DNA of 64,000 nucleotides, taken from the NCBI GenBank assembly GCA_024349245.1, contig JALDNG010000038.1:3747501-3811500 (forward strand). The letters are read 5' to 3'. Shown piece by piece: positions 46,855 to 57,800 of this stretch (position 1 is the first letter of the stretch; each line of letters starts with the position of its first letter). The notes below the pieces were generated by a model. It was not told where the DNA came from and did not search any database. It saw only the letters and a list, made by a program, of their open reading frames with translations. The DNA is from Neodontobutis hainanensis. Its lineage: Eukaryota > Chordata > Actinopteri > Gobiiformes > Odontobutidae. The position numbers and the translations under genes were made by a program.

Positions 46855-49572
46855 GAAGAGTTTCCTGGAAGTCCCCAGATGAGACTAAAATAGGTTCCAA
46901 AACCAACATCCTTTTTTGTTACATCATGTTTAGTTTGACTAATAGTTCTATATAATAGCATTATATAAACAATACAGAGGGACACATATATCACTGACAC
47001 CATGTTGTGTCTGTACATTTTATTTGTAAAGCCTTAACTAATTTTTTTTTTTTTTTTTTTTTGGGGTACCTGGTTGGAAGTCCCGATGGTGCAGACACAG
47101 CTTCCACCCCTGCTGCTCCTCCAGATGGGGCAGCAGCTCTTCAAAAACCCAGGCCTCGTCTTGGGTGTTGTACGAGACAAAGGCGTCGTACTGATCGGGC
47201 GCCTGCTTGTTCTTCTTCTTCGTGTCAAAAAGCCAGGCCAAGAAGATGTAATAGGCGTAGACGAGCTGCCATCTCATGAAATGGTAGGTGAAGGACGCCA
47301 CCATCACTAAGATATTGACACAAGTGGTGGACACGAAACAAACGAAGTCGATGTCGAGGAGACAAGACTGGACGTTGAGGTCTAAAAGTTTAGTTCCCTT
47401 ACGATCTGGTGGTGAGAGGCATTCAAAGCTATAGGCGTCAATAACCTGGGTTTGATTGTTGGTTTCCACCCAATTAACAAACCAGGAGTTGTCACAATCA
47501 CAGGTGAAGCTGTTATATTTAAGATCAAGATACAAAAGACCTGGTACAGACTTGAAAGTGTTCTCATTGATGACCGAGAAGGCGTTTTTTCTTGCTCTGA
47601 GAAATTCTAGCTTTGTAAGGTTAGCTTCAATGAGGAAGTCCAGCGAGTGAAGAGTAAGGCTGGATATTTTCAGCTCCGTGAGATTGCCAATCGGTGCGAA
47701 TAAAGCTGGCGAGATTTCCTTGAGGTCGTTCACGCCTATGTCGAGTGAGTCCAGTCGAGGCGTGTAGGTAAGGAAGTCGTCAGGGAAGGATAAAAGTTGC
47801 ATATTTTTGCAAATGAGAGTCAACAGATTTGTCAAACCTTGGAGCAAGTTTGGCGGAAGCCAGGCCTTTCGTGTGTAATGTTGTGCATTCAGGTTCAAAG
47901 ACTCTAAACGGGACAAGTACATAAACGGCGGCTCTTTCAAAGGTTGTTTGTATCTATATTTGATGTGATTATTTTCTAAATTCAAAATTCTTAAATTGAC
48001 CAAATCTTTAAAAGGAGCGCTGTCTAGAGTTTCCTTTCTGATGTTGTTATTCTGTAGTTGCAGATACAAAAGGCTGTGTAGACCAGAAAAGCACCCCTTC
48101 TCCAGTGTCTGTATTTTATTCTCAGACAGAGACAAATTCACAAGAGACCCCAAGCCGCTCAATACCCCTTTTTTAATAACGGTTAGTTTATTCTGATTTA
48201 AACGCAGAAGTTTCAGATTTGGCAAGCTGGTTTGGAAAGCTTTGTTCATTGAGGTCATGTTGTTTCCCTGTAGCTCCAAAACGACCAGCTTGTTCAACTT
48301 TTCAAAAACGCAGGATTTTAAGACAGAAATTGGGTTCCACTTTAAATTCAGCTGCAAGAGATTTGTCAAATTGGCAAAATCATGACAAGTTAGCGTTTTG
48401 ATTAAGTTGAAGCTGAGGTCCAGTTTGGAAAGTGTTGAGAGGTGTGTTATGGCGAATGGGATGGATGGAAGCTTATTATAGCTCATTCTTAAGTTCTGTA
48501 ATCGCACAAAATGTGCAAAGGAGCCGTTGTCTATTTGTTCTATGTTGTTTTTGTATAGATCGAGCACAGTTACATTACTGCACTTTTGGAATAAATCTGA
48601 ACTGATGTTATTCATTTTGTTTCTTTGGAACAACAAAGTGGACACGGATGGGATTGAACAGAAAATGTTGAACAGCACAGTCGGCATGTATTGCATCGCG
48701 TTCACTTTCAGGTAAGTCAGGGAGGCATTGAAAGTTGAAAGTAGTTTTCTCATCTCTTCAGGTGATTCCATTCGGACACCACTGACGTCAAGAGTAGTCA
48801 CTTGTCCGAGCGTCGTCTTGTTCTGTACGTCCCAGGCCATGTTCAGCTTCTTTGTGGGCACCCCGATGTTTAACCGGGTTAGGTTTGGAAAGACATGTGC
48901 AGTTATCTGAAATCTTCTTATTGGATTTCCTGACAAATCCAGAGTCCCAAGTTCGATCGACTTGTTTGTCAAATCCAAAGACTTAAAAATGGATATCCTA
49001 TTGTTTTGAATGCTAAGAATCTTCAAGCGTGGCATGTGTTGTATAATTAAATGAACTTGTTTAATGTATTTCAGTTTATTGCCAGACAAATCCAGTAACG
49101 TAAGTCTTTTCAGCGATTTAAAGGCGTTTGATGCCACCGTTTTGAGCTTATTGTAGATGATGTATAACTCTTCAAGGTTGGTCAAGCCGTTGAAAACATC
49201 ATCTCCAAGATGGACGAGTTTATTTTTGTTCAGTATTAGTCGTTTGAGAGAAATTAAACGAGAAAACGTGTCTTTGCCGATATTGGAAATGTAGTTTTGT
49301 TTTAAGTCTAACTCTGTCAAAACTGGAAAATTAGTGAAATTTGAGACTTGTATTTTTGAAATCTTGTTTCTGCTCAGATCTATGCCTTTTACTGTTGAAG
49401 GAATATCCGTGGGAATGGAGGTTAGTTTCTTCATGAAGCAAATGGCTTTGTCTCGACTGATGAAGCAACTTTTGAGAGAAAATCCTTTGACGACCAGAAT
49501 ATTAATGTTAAGCAAGAAGAAAAAAATGATTACATGTTTTCTCATTTTTTCGACTTGAAACTTGGAGTCCAT
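44934..49572 (-). CDS. Toll-like receptor of the TLR22/23/13 (TLR11) group, three coding exons
   Basis: A type I membrane pattern receptor; fish TLR22 senses double-stranded RNA, but the ligand here is unknown. Coding exons on the - strand are 49572-47070, 45544-45427 and 45174-44934 (stop TAA), giving 953 residues. The start is either M1 (49572) or M10 (49545); M10 gives the cleaner signal peptide (RKHVIIFFFLLNINILVV). Leucine-rich repeats fill about residues 45-690, followed by a cysteine cap (FTCDCDNSWFVNWV), a membrane segment at about 743-765 and a TIR domain from Y795. TIR box 1 is YDAFVSY, box 2 is RDFQPG and box 3 is LFWEKL. The two introns interrupt the TIR domain, one right after box 2 and one before SFRLFDE. 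All parts are intact with no stops. The subfamily name cannot be settled by eye. Confidence 0.93.
46184..46740 (+). mobile_element. Solo LTR with 5-bp target duplication, in a TLR intron
   Basis: A 557-bp unit begins TGTCAGG and ends GTGACA, so it has the TG...CA termini of an LTR with a short inverted end (TGTCA/TGACA). It is flanked on both sides by TTAAC (46179-46183 and 46741-46745), a 5-bp target duplication. Inside are a TATA-like CTATTTATACC near 46425 and an AATAAA at about 46660, both in + orientation. No internal retrotransposon genes adjoin, so it is a solo LTR left by recombination. It lies antisense in the intron between TLR coding exons 1 and 2. Confidence 0.85.
46819..46847. 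repeat. T29 homopolymer run
   Basis: Twenty-nine consecutive T on the + strand (A29 in the TLR transcript), within the intron after TLR coding exon 1. It is probably a retroelement tail or slippage product. Its length in the assembly may be unreliable. Confidence 0.9.
47042..47062. repeat. T21 homopolymer run next to a TLR splice donor
   Basis: Twenty-one consecutive T on the + strand. Read on the TLR strand, the donor is CAACCAG|GTACCCC followed directly by A21. The run therefore starts seven bases into the intron. It creates a false lysine-rich extension if the exon is read through. Confidence 0.92.
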
Positions 49573-49611
49573 TTTCAAAAAGAAGTGCTGTCGAACATCA
49601 AATGGCCGTTT
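49573..49611 (-). other. TLR 5' UTR segment with a probable splice acceptor
   Basis: On the - strand, TTTTTTTTTATTCCTAG|AAACGG precedes the start codon by 39 bases. It is a strong pyrimidine tract plus AG, so the coding exon probably starts at 49611. A non-coding first exon and the promoter would then lie further right. I could not place that first exon. Confidence 0.6.
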
Positions 49612-49619
49612 CTAGGAAT

Positions 49620-52600
49620 AAAAAAAAAGAAAGAGAGAATAAACTGATCTTACCAACTTTTAGTATTATATGCAGAGGTGGATATTCGCCTTACTTTTGC
49701 TTAAAGTCTTTTTATCAATCCTTTTTTGATATTCTTGTGATTGGTCAAAAACGTATCAACAATTTATGTTCAGTCAGATCAAACTTGCTTTAGATTTTTT
49801 TTATCAATTCCAATGTATAGAGCATATTCTGTTCTCAATACTCTGCTCCGGTCTTGAAGATTATTAATATATTTTATAATTATTCTGCTGCCACTTTGAG
49901 ACATTTGTTGGTGTCTTGGTGGCTTTTGTTCCCTCCTAAAAACAGTGCACACTTTCTCACATTTCAGTTGATGCCTTTCTTTACGGGATGCCTTTAATTA
50001 GGTAAACAATACTTACTACTTATTACTTGAGAACAAATTTAGCCTCTTCTACTCACCTCTGATTTTATATAAACAGGTTTTCAATACTCACTGTGTCTCT
50101 GTGTTATTCACTTCCTTGGCCTCAAATGAAGACAGTGGTCTATATGACTTTATGGCCGACAGACATTTATATTTCTGGGGTTTGAGAGGAAGTGCAAAGA
50201 AGAGCTTCTCAAAGCGGCGTCACAAAATGCATGAAAATGATTTCACTTCTAATGAAACCATCATTTTTTTCTGGGGAACTGTCTGCCACTGCTCACATAC
50301 CACTTTCTCTTCCACTTTTGGTGGGTATTTTATCACTTCCTCTTTGTTGTCTACGGTTACACATTTTGAATGACCATTAGCAATGTTTTGTCATATTTCA
50401 ACAATGTCATTCAGTTTATTGCAACTGCTTGGACTCTAAAGTCAAAATAAATGGCTCAAATTTCAAAACTTGACACTCGATGAGCAAAAGGTTCTTCTTA
50501 GCAACACACGTTTTGCAAAACTTTGTTCTGTTTATGCATGTGTGTGTGATTGCAGAAGTGAGTTTGGTGGTAGTTGGCGAAGGCTGTGAGCGCCTTGTGT
50601 ATGCCCCCCCCCCCCTCTGTCTGCCCAAGGTGTGAACAGGTCTGAATGTGTGCACAACTTTACACACAGATAAGAAACACCAGTCAAAGCTGTAAGACTA
50701 TGTTTGTAGATTTCCATACACTGCCAACAAAACATAATATTTAACTTCAATACTCCCCACAAATAAGTGAAGTCACCTCTTACCCATTTGTATTTCACTT
50801 TGAGTGAAATACAAATACTTATCAATTTGAGTTTCAAACATCCTCATTTTTCAGATCTTCCTCTTCCACCTTATTCCTCTTTTTTGAGCCCATTGATGAG
50901 TTGTTCTGCCTTGAGGTTGAGATGTTGACAAGGCACTGATCCTTGTTGGGGATTGAACAGACAGTAATGTCAGAATTGTCATATTTAATGTTATAGTACA
51001 AATAAAAATGTTCAAAGGCCTATGTTTAGTAAATATGTAAAAAAAAAATGCTATATATTTTTTCACGGCAGTGTGCAAACGCTTGAGGATATATGGTATG
51101 ATTTAACTAATGACAACATGTGCTGTACAGCAGCAACAACAGGATAAAGTATGACATGAAAGCATAAAACATGCACGTAAAGTTGGACACAAGCCTGCTG
51201 AGTGAATAGACTCATACTTGATAGAGTAAAATTTGACTACAGGGCACAACTTGACCCATTGGTGCACCATCCATATGTGTCATTTGTCACCTGATGCTTT
51301 TACCCAGTGCATCAGGGTTTCTTTTTTTGTCACCCTCCAGAGGTGCTTAGCTTGGAAGTAATAAAAGTTAGTTACATTTTATTCAACTTTATGTTACATA
51401 ATGTCACACAGTGCTTCTTTAATTTTACTCTAGAGACTTAAATTACAGTGTACCTGTAAATGTACAAATGACAGTGTAAATGTTCATTATGCTCCAGGTC
51501 ATCCTGAAGAAAATCTGTCTGGTTGTAGAAAGGTTTCTATAACTAAACCTTTCTCATGAAGTGGAAACAGAAAAGATCACACTGTTTCTCAAGTCTCCTT
51601 CCTGTATCATACTGCATCAAACTGACTTTTGACCACAACCAACTCCAGCAGTGACACCTACAGCCACTAGAGGTCTCTGTTTGGTAAGATAACTCTGTCC
51701 ATTTGTACTGCATTAGGTAGATAAAAGCCCTCTGTACTGTACACTGTGCATACATCCACCTACAAACAACATGACGCAGCCTTGGACCAAACAAAAAGAA
51801 AAGGATGCTTTTTTTTTATAGTTAAAGCTGAACATACAAAGCTAATGGGTTGCATCCAAGAAATAAGCTTCTAAAAATGGTTAAACAGAAAGAGGGCTGT
51901 TTCTACTGTATATAACACACTCAACAGCAACAATAATGAATTTTTAATGCACTAATTACAATGAAAAATGCTCATATTATAGAATTTGACAGATCACTGG
52001 GGCTGCTTGGCACTTAAAACCTGTTCATAAACCCCGAAAGACTTGCTGATATAGTTTTGTAAAAATCTAACAATAGTAATAACAATCATAGGGAATAGAT
52101 TTTAAATTTGCCTTTAATGTGTCTTTTTAGATGGAAATAGTCATCTTTGTGGTGAATAAATGACTTTCTATTCTTATGTTTGAAGCCCTGTCCATCTTCA
52201 AAAGCAGCCTCTGAGGTCGTGTGTGACAGCGTAAGAGAAGAGCAGCTCGGCGCCACTTTGAGATGAAGCACCAATCCTTTTCCCAACGGGTGTCTAATTT
52301 CTTTGATATCTGCTGACAGCGAGGGCCGTAGCCTATGATTCACACCGTTTCCTCGCTCATCAAACCAGTCACTGATCCCTAGTGGACTCTGAGTGGGGCA
52401 CTTCACTCGCGTCATCCGCCATTATTCATCTCACTAATGTGGATGGATCTGTCTATTATTAAAAACGACTATTTGTTATTAAAGTACAAGTGGTTTGTAG
52501 TAGTATGTTTACTTTAAACATAGTCTATAACAGGGCAGCATAATAAGTAACAGTCTTGCTAAACATGACATTAGAGTGAGACTGAGTGTGAATGCAGATG

Positions 52601-52773
52601 CTATGTGTCAGCTCTGTGCACTACAAAGCTGGGACAGGCTTTGGTGCAACCCAGAATAAAAGTCAGCAACAGAAATGGATAAATATGTAAAGAAATACTA
52701 TTTTTATGCCAAAAAGATTGTGGTTGAAAAATAACCAGAAGATAAACAGACTGCGATATGTTTTTGATCCACT
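49620..52773. other. Intergenic; TLR upstream region, nothing else recognised
   Basis: AT-rich sequence that should include the TLR promoter and any non-coding first exon. It contains a C12-13 run near 50605-50618 and short open frames without recognisable motifs. No RNA gene or intact element was seen. Confidence 0.45.
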
Positions 52774-52784
52774 AGATGGATTCA

Positions 52785-53349
52785 CCGATCGGTGCAGCTT
52801 CTGCAGTAATGCGGTCGATGTACCGGTCTGTCGTGGTGAAGAAGGAGCTGAGCTGTAAGGCAAAGCTCTCGATTTACCAGTCGATCTACGTTCCTACTCT
52901 CACCTGTGGTCATGAGCTTTGGGTCATGACCGAAAGAACAAGATCCCGGATACAGGCGGCCGAAATGAGCTTTCTCCGCAGAGTGGCGGGGCGCTCCCTT
53001 AGAGATAGGGTGAGGAGCTCGGTCACTCGGGAGGAGCTCAAAGTAGAGCCGCTGCTCCTTCACATCGAGAGGAGCCAGCTGAGGTGGCTCGGGCATCTGT
53101 TTCGGATGCCTCCCGGACACCTCCCTAGGGAGGTGTTCTGGGCATGTCCCACCGGGAGGAGACCTCGGGGAAGACCTAGGACACGCTGGAGGGACTATGT
53201 CTCTCGGCTGGCCTGGGAACGCCTCGGTATCCCCCCGGAAGAGCTGGAGGAAGTGTCTGGGGAGAGGGAAGTCTGGGCTTCTCTGCTTCGACTGCTGCCC
53301 CCGCGACCCGGCCCCGGATAAGCGGTAGAAGATGGATGGATGGATGGAT
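52785..53349 (+). mobile_element. 5'-truncated RTE/Rex3-like LINE 3' end with 11-bp target duplication
   Basis: An uninterrupted frame encodes the C-terminus of a non-LTR reverse transcriptase polyprotein (SMYRSVVVKKELSCKAKLSI, then LRWLGHLFRMPPGHLPREVF), ending LLRLLPPRPGPG and a stop at 53319-53321. A short GATAAGCGGTAGAAGATGGA 3' end with (TGGA)n follows. The whole is flanked by AGATGGATTCA at 52774-52784 and 53350-53360. The truncation and the duplication fit target-primed reverse transcription. The frame is intact and GC-rich against its surroundings, so the insertion is fairly young. I assign RTE/Rex3 by the tail and ending; another LINE clade is possible. Confidence 0.87.
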
Positions 53350-53494
53350 AGATGGATTCATGAGCTACAGCTACCCTCAGTCCAGCACAAAGGGGGAGGT
53401 TCCTTTTATGCATTCTGAGTAAAAGATGGCTGACATCTATTTAATTATTTAATTGCTGGTTGGCATATATTGTAAACCAAACAAATATATAATT

Positions 53495-53600
53495 TTTTTT
53501 ATCTTCTACTGCTTATCTCACTAGGGGTCAAGGGAGGCTGAAGCCTGTCCCAGCAACATCAGCTTTACCTGAGGCAAGGTACAGTTGGAATAACAGCCTG
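53495..53600. repeat. Old retroelement-tail fragment
   Basis: ATCTTCTACTGCTTATCTCA, then AGGGAGGCTGAAGCCTGTCC and CCTGAGGCAAGGTACA resemble the diverged 3' region of a common fish retroelement. It is too short and decayed to classify. Confidence 0.45.
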
Positions 53601-54199
53601 TTAAATGCAGCCAGGCTAAAACTTAGAGACATACTCTGACAGACAACCATTAACAGGCCTAATCACTCCATTATATGATAATTGAATAATAATTATCAGT
53701 ACAAAGGTACACTGGGTTGTGACCCCTTGTGGCAAAGGTTTTGTCTCGAATCAAACTAAATTTTTGCACATAAATTTAGTTATAGCTGCTTGACTATCAT
53801 CAGTGACAAATGCAAGTTACAATACAAACAGTTTAACTTGTATATCATCTATGTCTCTTTTTGCACTGCAGTCAGTTGGGAGTAAGATTTTACATTGTTT
53901 ATTTGTGGCTAAGGTAAAGTAGGCTGTGTTTTATGTATTATAGCTACAACCATGGTTCTTTTGCCACACATTATTATTATTAGCTTAATTAGTAACTGTT
54001 GAGGTGAAAGCTAAAATCAATTGTAATTTCAGAGTTCTGTGGAGGACTGGGTTAAATGTAGCACTGGTTTCAATAAAGTCATTTTTAAAAAACGTCAGCA
54101 ACACTAAACGATTTAAGAAAGAACAAAGGGCACTGGAGCTGAGGTAGAAAGGTTGGCACTGAATTAAATATATTTCCAAGTCAAGGCGAAAGTGAAAAG

Positions 54200-54774
54200 G
54201 GACTCCACGTTTCCCACGTCCCCTGAGGGTCTCACGTACGGGTCCAAAACACTGCGCTCTCGGTCCACTAATCTATCCTTCATCTCTGCCTTATGCTATC
54301 AGTCAAAAAGGGACGCATAATGCACACGGGAAGCCACCCACCCACCGAGCATCGATGATTTAATCACGCTGGGAGAGAGAGAAGTGACTTATCTCTCCTC
54401 CGCCGCTGCTGTTCTGGAGAGGCACACACCTACACGCACAGAGAGGAGCAGAGAGGAGATATAGAGACCCATGTCACAGCGGCGAGACGCGCGCAGGGAA
54501 TGTGCCGGATTCCTGCCGCAGCACACACGCCCGGCTACGCTGCGTTAAAAATAAAAAGAGGGGGGGTCCACGAAAGGTTTACCGCGGACAGGACAGCGCC
54601 GTAGAGCTAGAAGAGTCACCTGGCTGCTGAACGAAGGAAAAGGCGAAGGCAGAGGAGAGACGAGGAGGTGAGGAGAGGGGAAACGGGAGACTGACTGAGC
54701 TCATAGTCTCCGCGGCGGGCGAGCTCTTTCTGTTTGGCGCGTAACCACACCAGAGTCGGCGTAAAGTTTCCTCG
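54200..54774 (+). promoter_or_regulatory. cnksr2: GC-rich promoter / 5' leader of cnksr2
   Basis: Base composition shifts to GC- and CpG-rich (CACAGCGGCGAGACGCGCGC, GGCGGGCGAGCTC) just before the cnksr2 start codon. This is the pattern of a CpG-type housekeeping or neuronal promoter and 5' UTR. No TATA box is evident. The exact start site cannot be read. Confidence 0.6.
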
Positions 54775-54838
54775 ATGGCGCTGGTGATGGAGCCGGTGAG
54801 CAAATGGAGCACGAGTCAGGTGGTGGACTGGATGAAAG
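54775..54838 (+). CDS. cnksr2: CNKSR2 first coding exon (start of SAM domain)
   Basis: CNKSR2 (CNK2) is a scaffold in Ras/Raf/MAPK and Rho signalling at membranes, mainly neuronal. The exon begins ATGGCGCTGGTGATGG and encodes MALVMEPVSKWSTSQVVDWM plus K and the first base of the next codon. A GTGCGT donor follows at 54839. The peptide matches the start of vertebrate CNKSR2, whose SAM domain begins with the KWS...VVDWM motif. No second exon was found in the remaining 9.1 kb, which agrees with the long first intron known for this gene. Most of the protein is outside the window. Confidence 0.93.
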
Positions 54839-57800
54839 GTGCGTATACCAAGACAGACACATGTACTAACCTAGACTGACAGTGACATAGTCCAACTCGT
54901 GTTGACTGACGCATGGTGTACAGTAAAATAATACAGAGTGGACAGATGACGCCTGGGTGGTGTAAAGTTGCTCGGATGCTGACTCTTTGAGGACATATGT
55001 CATTTCCCATGTTGTGTCATTGCTCATTGTGGTCTTTGGCAGCATTTGATTTGGTACTTACAACTTTGACTGACTTGGAGGATATGGTAAAGCGTATGGT
55101 TAGACATTATTTATGGCATTTAAAGTATATGGTGAAGTCATTTGTTTCAGCCATGCGCACAGCACAACTCTGAATTACATGCAGGCATTTACAGTTCATC
55201 AGGGAATACCTTTTCTTCCACTCTGGCAAAGAAAAACCCTGTTTGAACCAGTCAGAGAGCTTCCTGATGAAATAACAGGCCACCTTATAAGTCTTCTCTA
55301 AGCATCATTGTAATCCAGACTTTTATGTCCAAACCGGATCATCTCAGCTCCTGATGACCAACAACCGAGCGTCAACACAATGTGAGAGTGAGCGACAGGA
55401 TTCACCACAGCTGGATCTTTCAACCAAGAAACAGCGTTGTGTGTGTGGATAAAGCCTTTTAAAATGACGGCTCCTGCATTAATGTCTCACTGGGAATAGC
55501 TTGTAAAAAGTGCTACAGCATGCCAGCTGAAAAATATAATACTTTTTCTTTTGTTGATGTAAGAATTTTGTAATACCTCTAAACCATTACAGTCATGCAT
55601 AATTCAGTCTGATTAGGTGTGTGCCCAGAGGCTTGAGCGAACATTGTAAAATATATTTGCACATGAAAAATACGTGTCTATGGCTGTTTAAACTGTCTAC
55701 CGCTGCTTATTTTTCTTGATAATGGTCCTATATGGACAGTGTGAAGTTCATAATTCATGCTTATCCAGCGTACACTATGGGTTATCATGTCTGAAAAGAT
55801 TGTGTTGCATTGAACACAAATACCCACTTTTAAAACACATATATTGTATGTCAATGTCGTATAGCACCTGGATTCCAAGGTTTCCCAAATGCATCATGAA
55901 GATGAGTCCATTTTTTTTTTACACTAAATTAAGCCTATTGTAAAAGCCAAGTCTTACCGTTATGCCAACACTGTAAGTAGGTACTATTATAGTGCATCAT
56001 TCATCATTTTAATTCGAGGTGTGAAGGGCATTCAGAACTGTCTTAATGATCTTGTTTTTTAAAAGCATTTTGGCTTATCCTCGTAGATTTTAGATTGAAC
56101 ACTTCCTAACATTTCAGCCCCGAGCTTTTAGGGCATATAGCTGATTTCCATTTTGAAGTTGAGGTTTAAGAGTGAGCAGTGACAACATTTTTTGGCAGAA
56201 ACATGAAAGCGAACAGTGACACCCACCTGCTTCCTTAAATGTAAGTGAATATTTGCTTTAAACCATCCAAAGTCTGGATCCTAAACTGAACTCCAATTAA
56301 CTGTTCGTTCCTGCAAAGCGCTTTAGGTACTTATCTCACTATATATTTGTCAAATCGTATTTAAAAAATATAGTGAGAGGCTTTACTAAGAGTGAATGCT
56401 GAGGAGTCCAATTGTAAATGTGTCTTTTTTTTGTGAGCATTTGTGATGTTAATGTATTGGTTGCGCAAAATGTCACAAATATATTAGAATCGAGACAACA
56501 ACACGCACCATTATGCAGACACTTGTAGAGTTTTAGTATGTTATGGAAGTCTAAAAAGGCCAGAAAGTCAAAAAGTCTAATAATGCAACTCATATATTCA
56601 TTAATATTCAGTGATATTGCATAAGGCTTTCATAAAATCATTGAGACCAAATTAATTCTTTTTAAGTTTAAAAGCGCAAACTACATCTTAATGTACCATT
56701 GTAAATTAATGTCTAATATTTTACACATTAAAAGCACGTTTGTTTTGTAAAACTTATAAAATTTTGCGAAAAATTACATATTGTACATCCTAATTGTATC
56801 AACCATTGTTTAGTTTAATGCTGAGGCCAGTCTTTAGTTTCAGGAAAAGAATAAAAAACCATGAATACTTTATAACTTTGCCACTGTAAGCATTATCAGA
56901 TGGTGGGTGGTTGGAGATATTCCAATTATTCTGCCTTAATGCACTTTACAAATACCCTTTGAAAGCAGTGGTTAACATGTATGGAGTTGTTCTTATAATT
57001 TTTATAACCATATTTAGTTGATCATAAATGAACAAAATGAGGTGAATTACCATTTAGTTTGACCCTAAAGTCTGACCTTTACATAATTTACAGTTGGAAA
57101 AGACTAAATCACAGCATCATACTGTACAGAAGTTCACCTGGATTAGATAAACAAGCGCTGTAGATATACTGTATTAATTTATACATCCTAAAAAAACGAC
57201 CTCATGACCTTTACCAGCGTATTGTGATGGTGCTTTTTGGGTAGTACGCTCCACTGTTTGCCAAAAGGGTAGAAATGACCCGATGGTGAGTAATATTAGA
57301 AGAAATTAATAGGGGTCAAAATAAAGAAGATCTGTTGAGTCACATGCTTCGAAGAAATGCCAACTGGAATGGTGACAGAGTTTTATTTACATGATGCACT
57401 GTGTCGCTTTGTCTCCTCGTGGTCGGTTTTATTGGATGGTCGTGTGCATATGGCTCGTGTTTATAAGTGTGCACTGTGAGGGAGTGGGTGTGTGGTGAGT
57501 CTCCGACCGTCTGTGCCGAACAGCTGACGGACCAGCGCTGAACAGAAGGCTCCACCCGGGCCCTAAGACGGCTCCAGATACAAACAACACACGTGGCAAA
57601 AGCTTTCTCTGGTATTCGTTCTTCCCCGTCTCCTGGGTGTGTCTGCGGCCACACAACGTAACGTGATATATGTAGGATTTAGTCGAGACCGCACTAACCG
57701 AGACCAAGTCGATGCCGAGACGAATGTATGATTTATGGGACGAGATGCCAGAGGAAAATCCTAGAACTTAAACATACAAGTCCAGTTTGACACCAGTGAC

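Noticed and set aside
47007..47310. Open frames on the + strand around the poly-T run
   Set aside because: They are mirror frames of the TLR TIR-coding exon.
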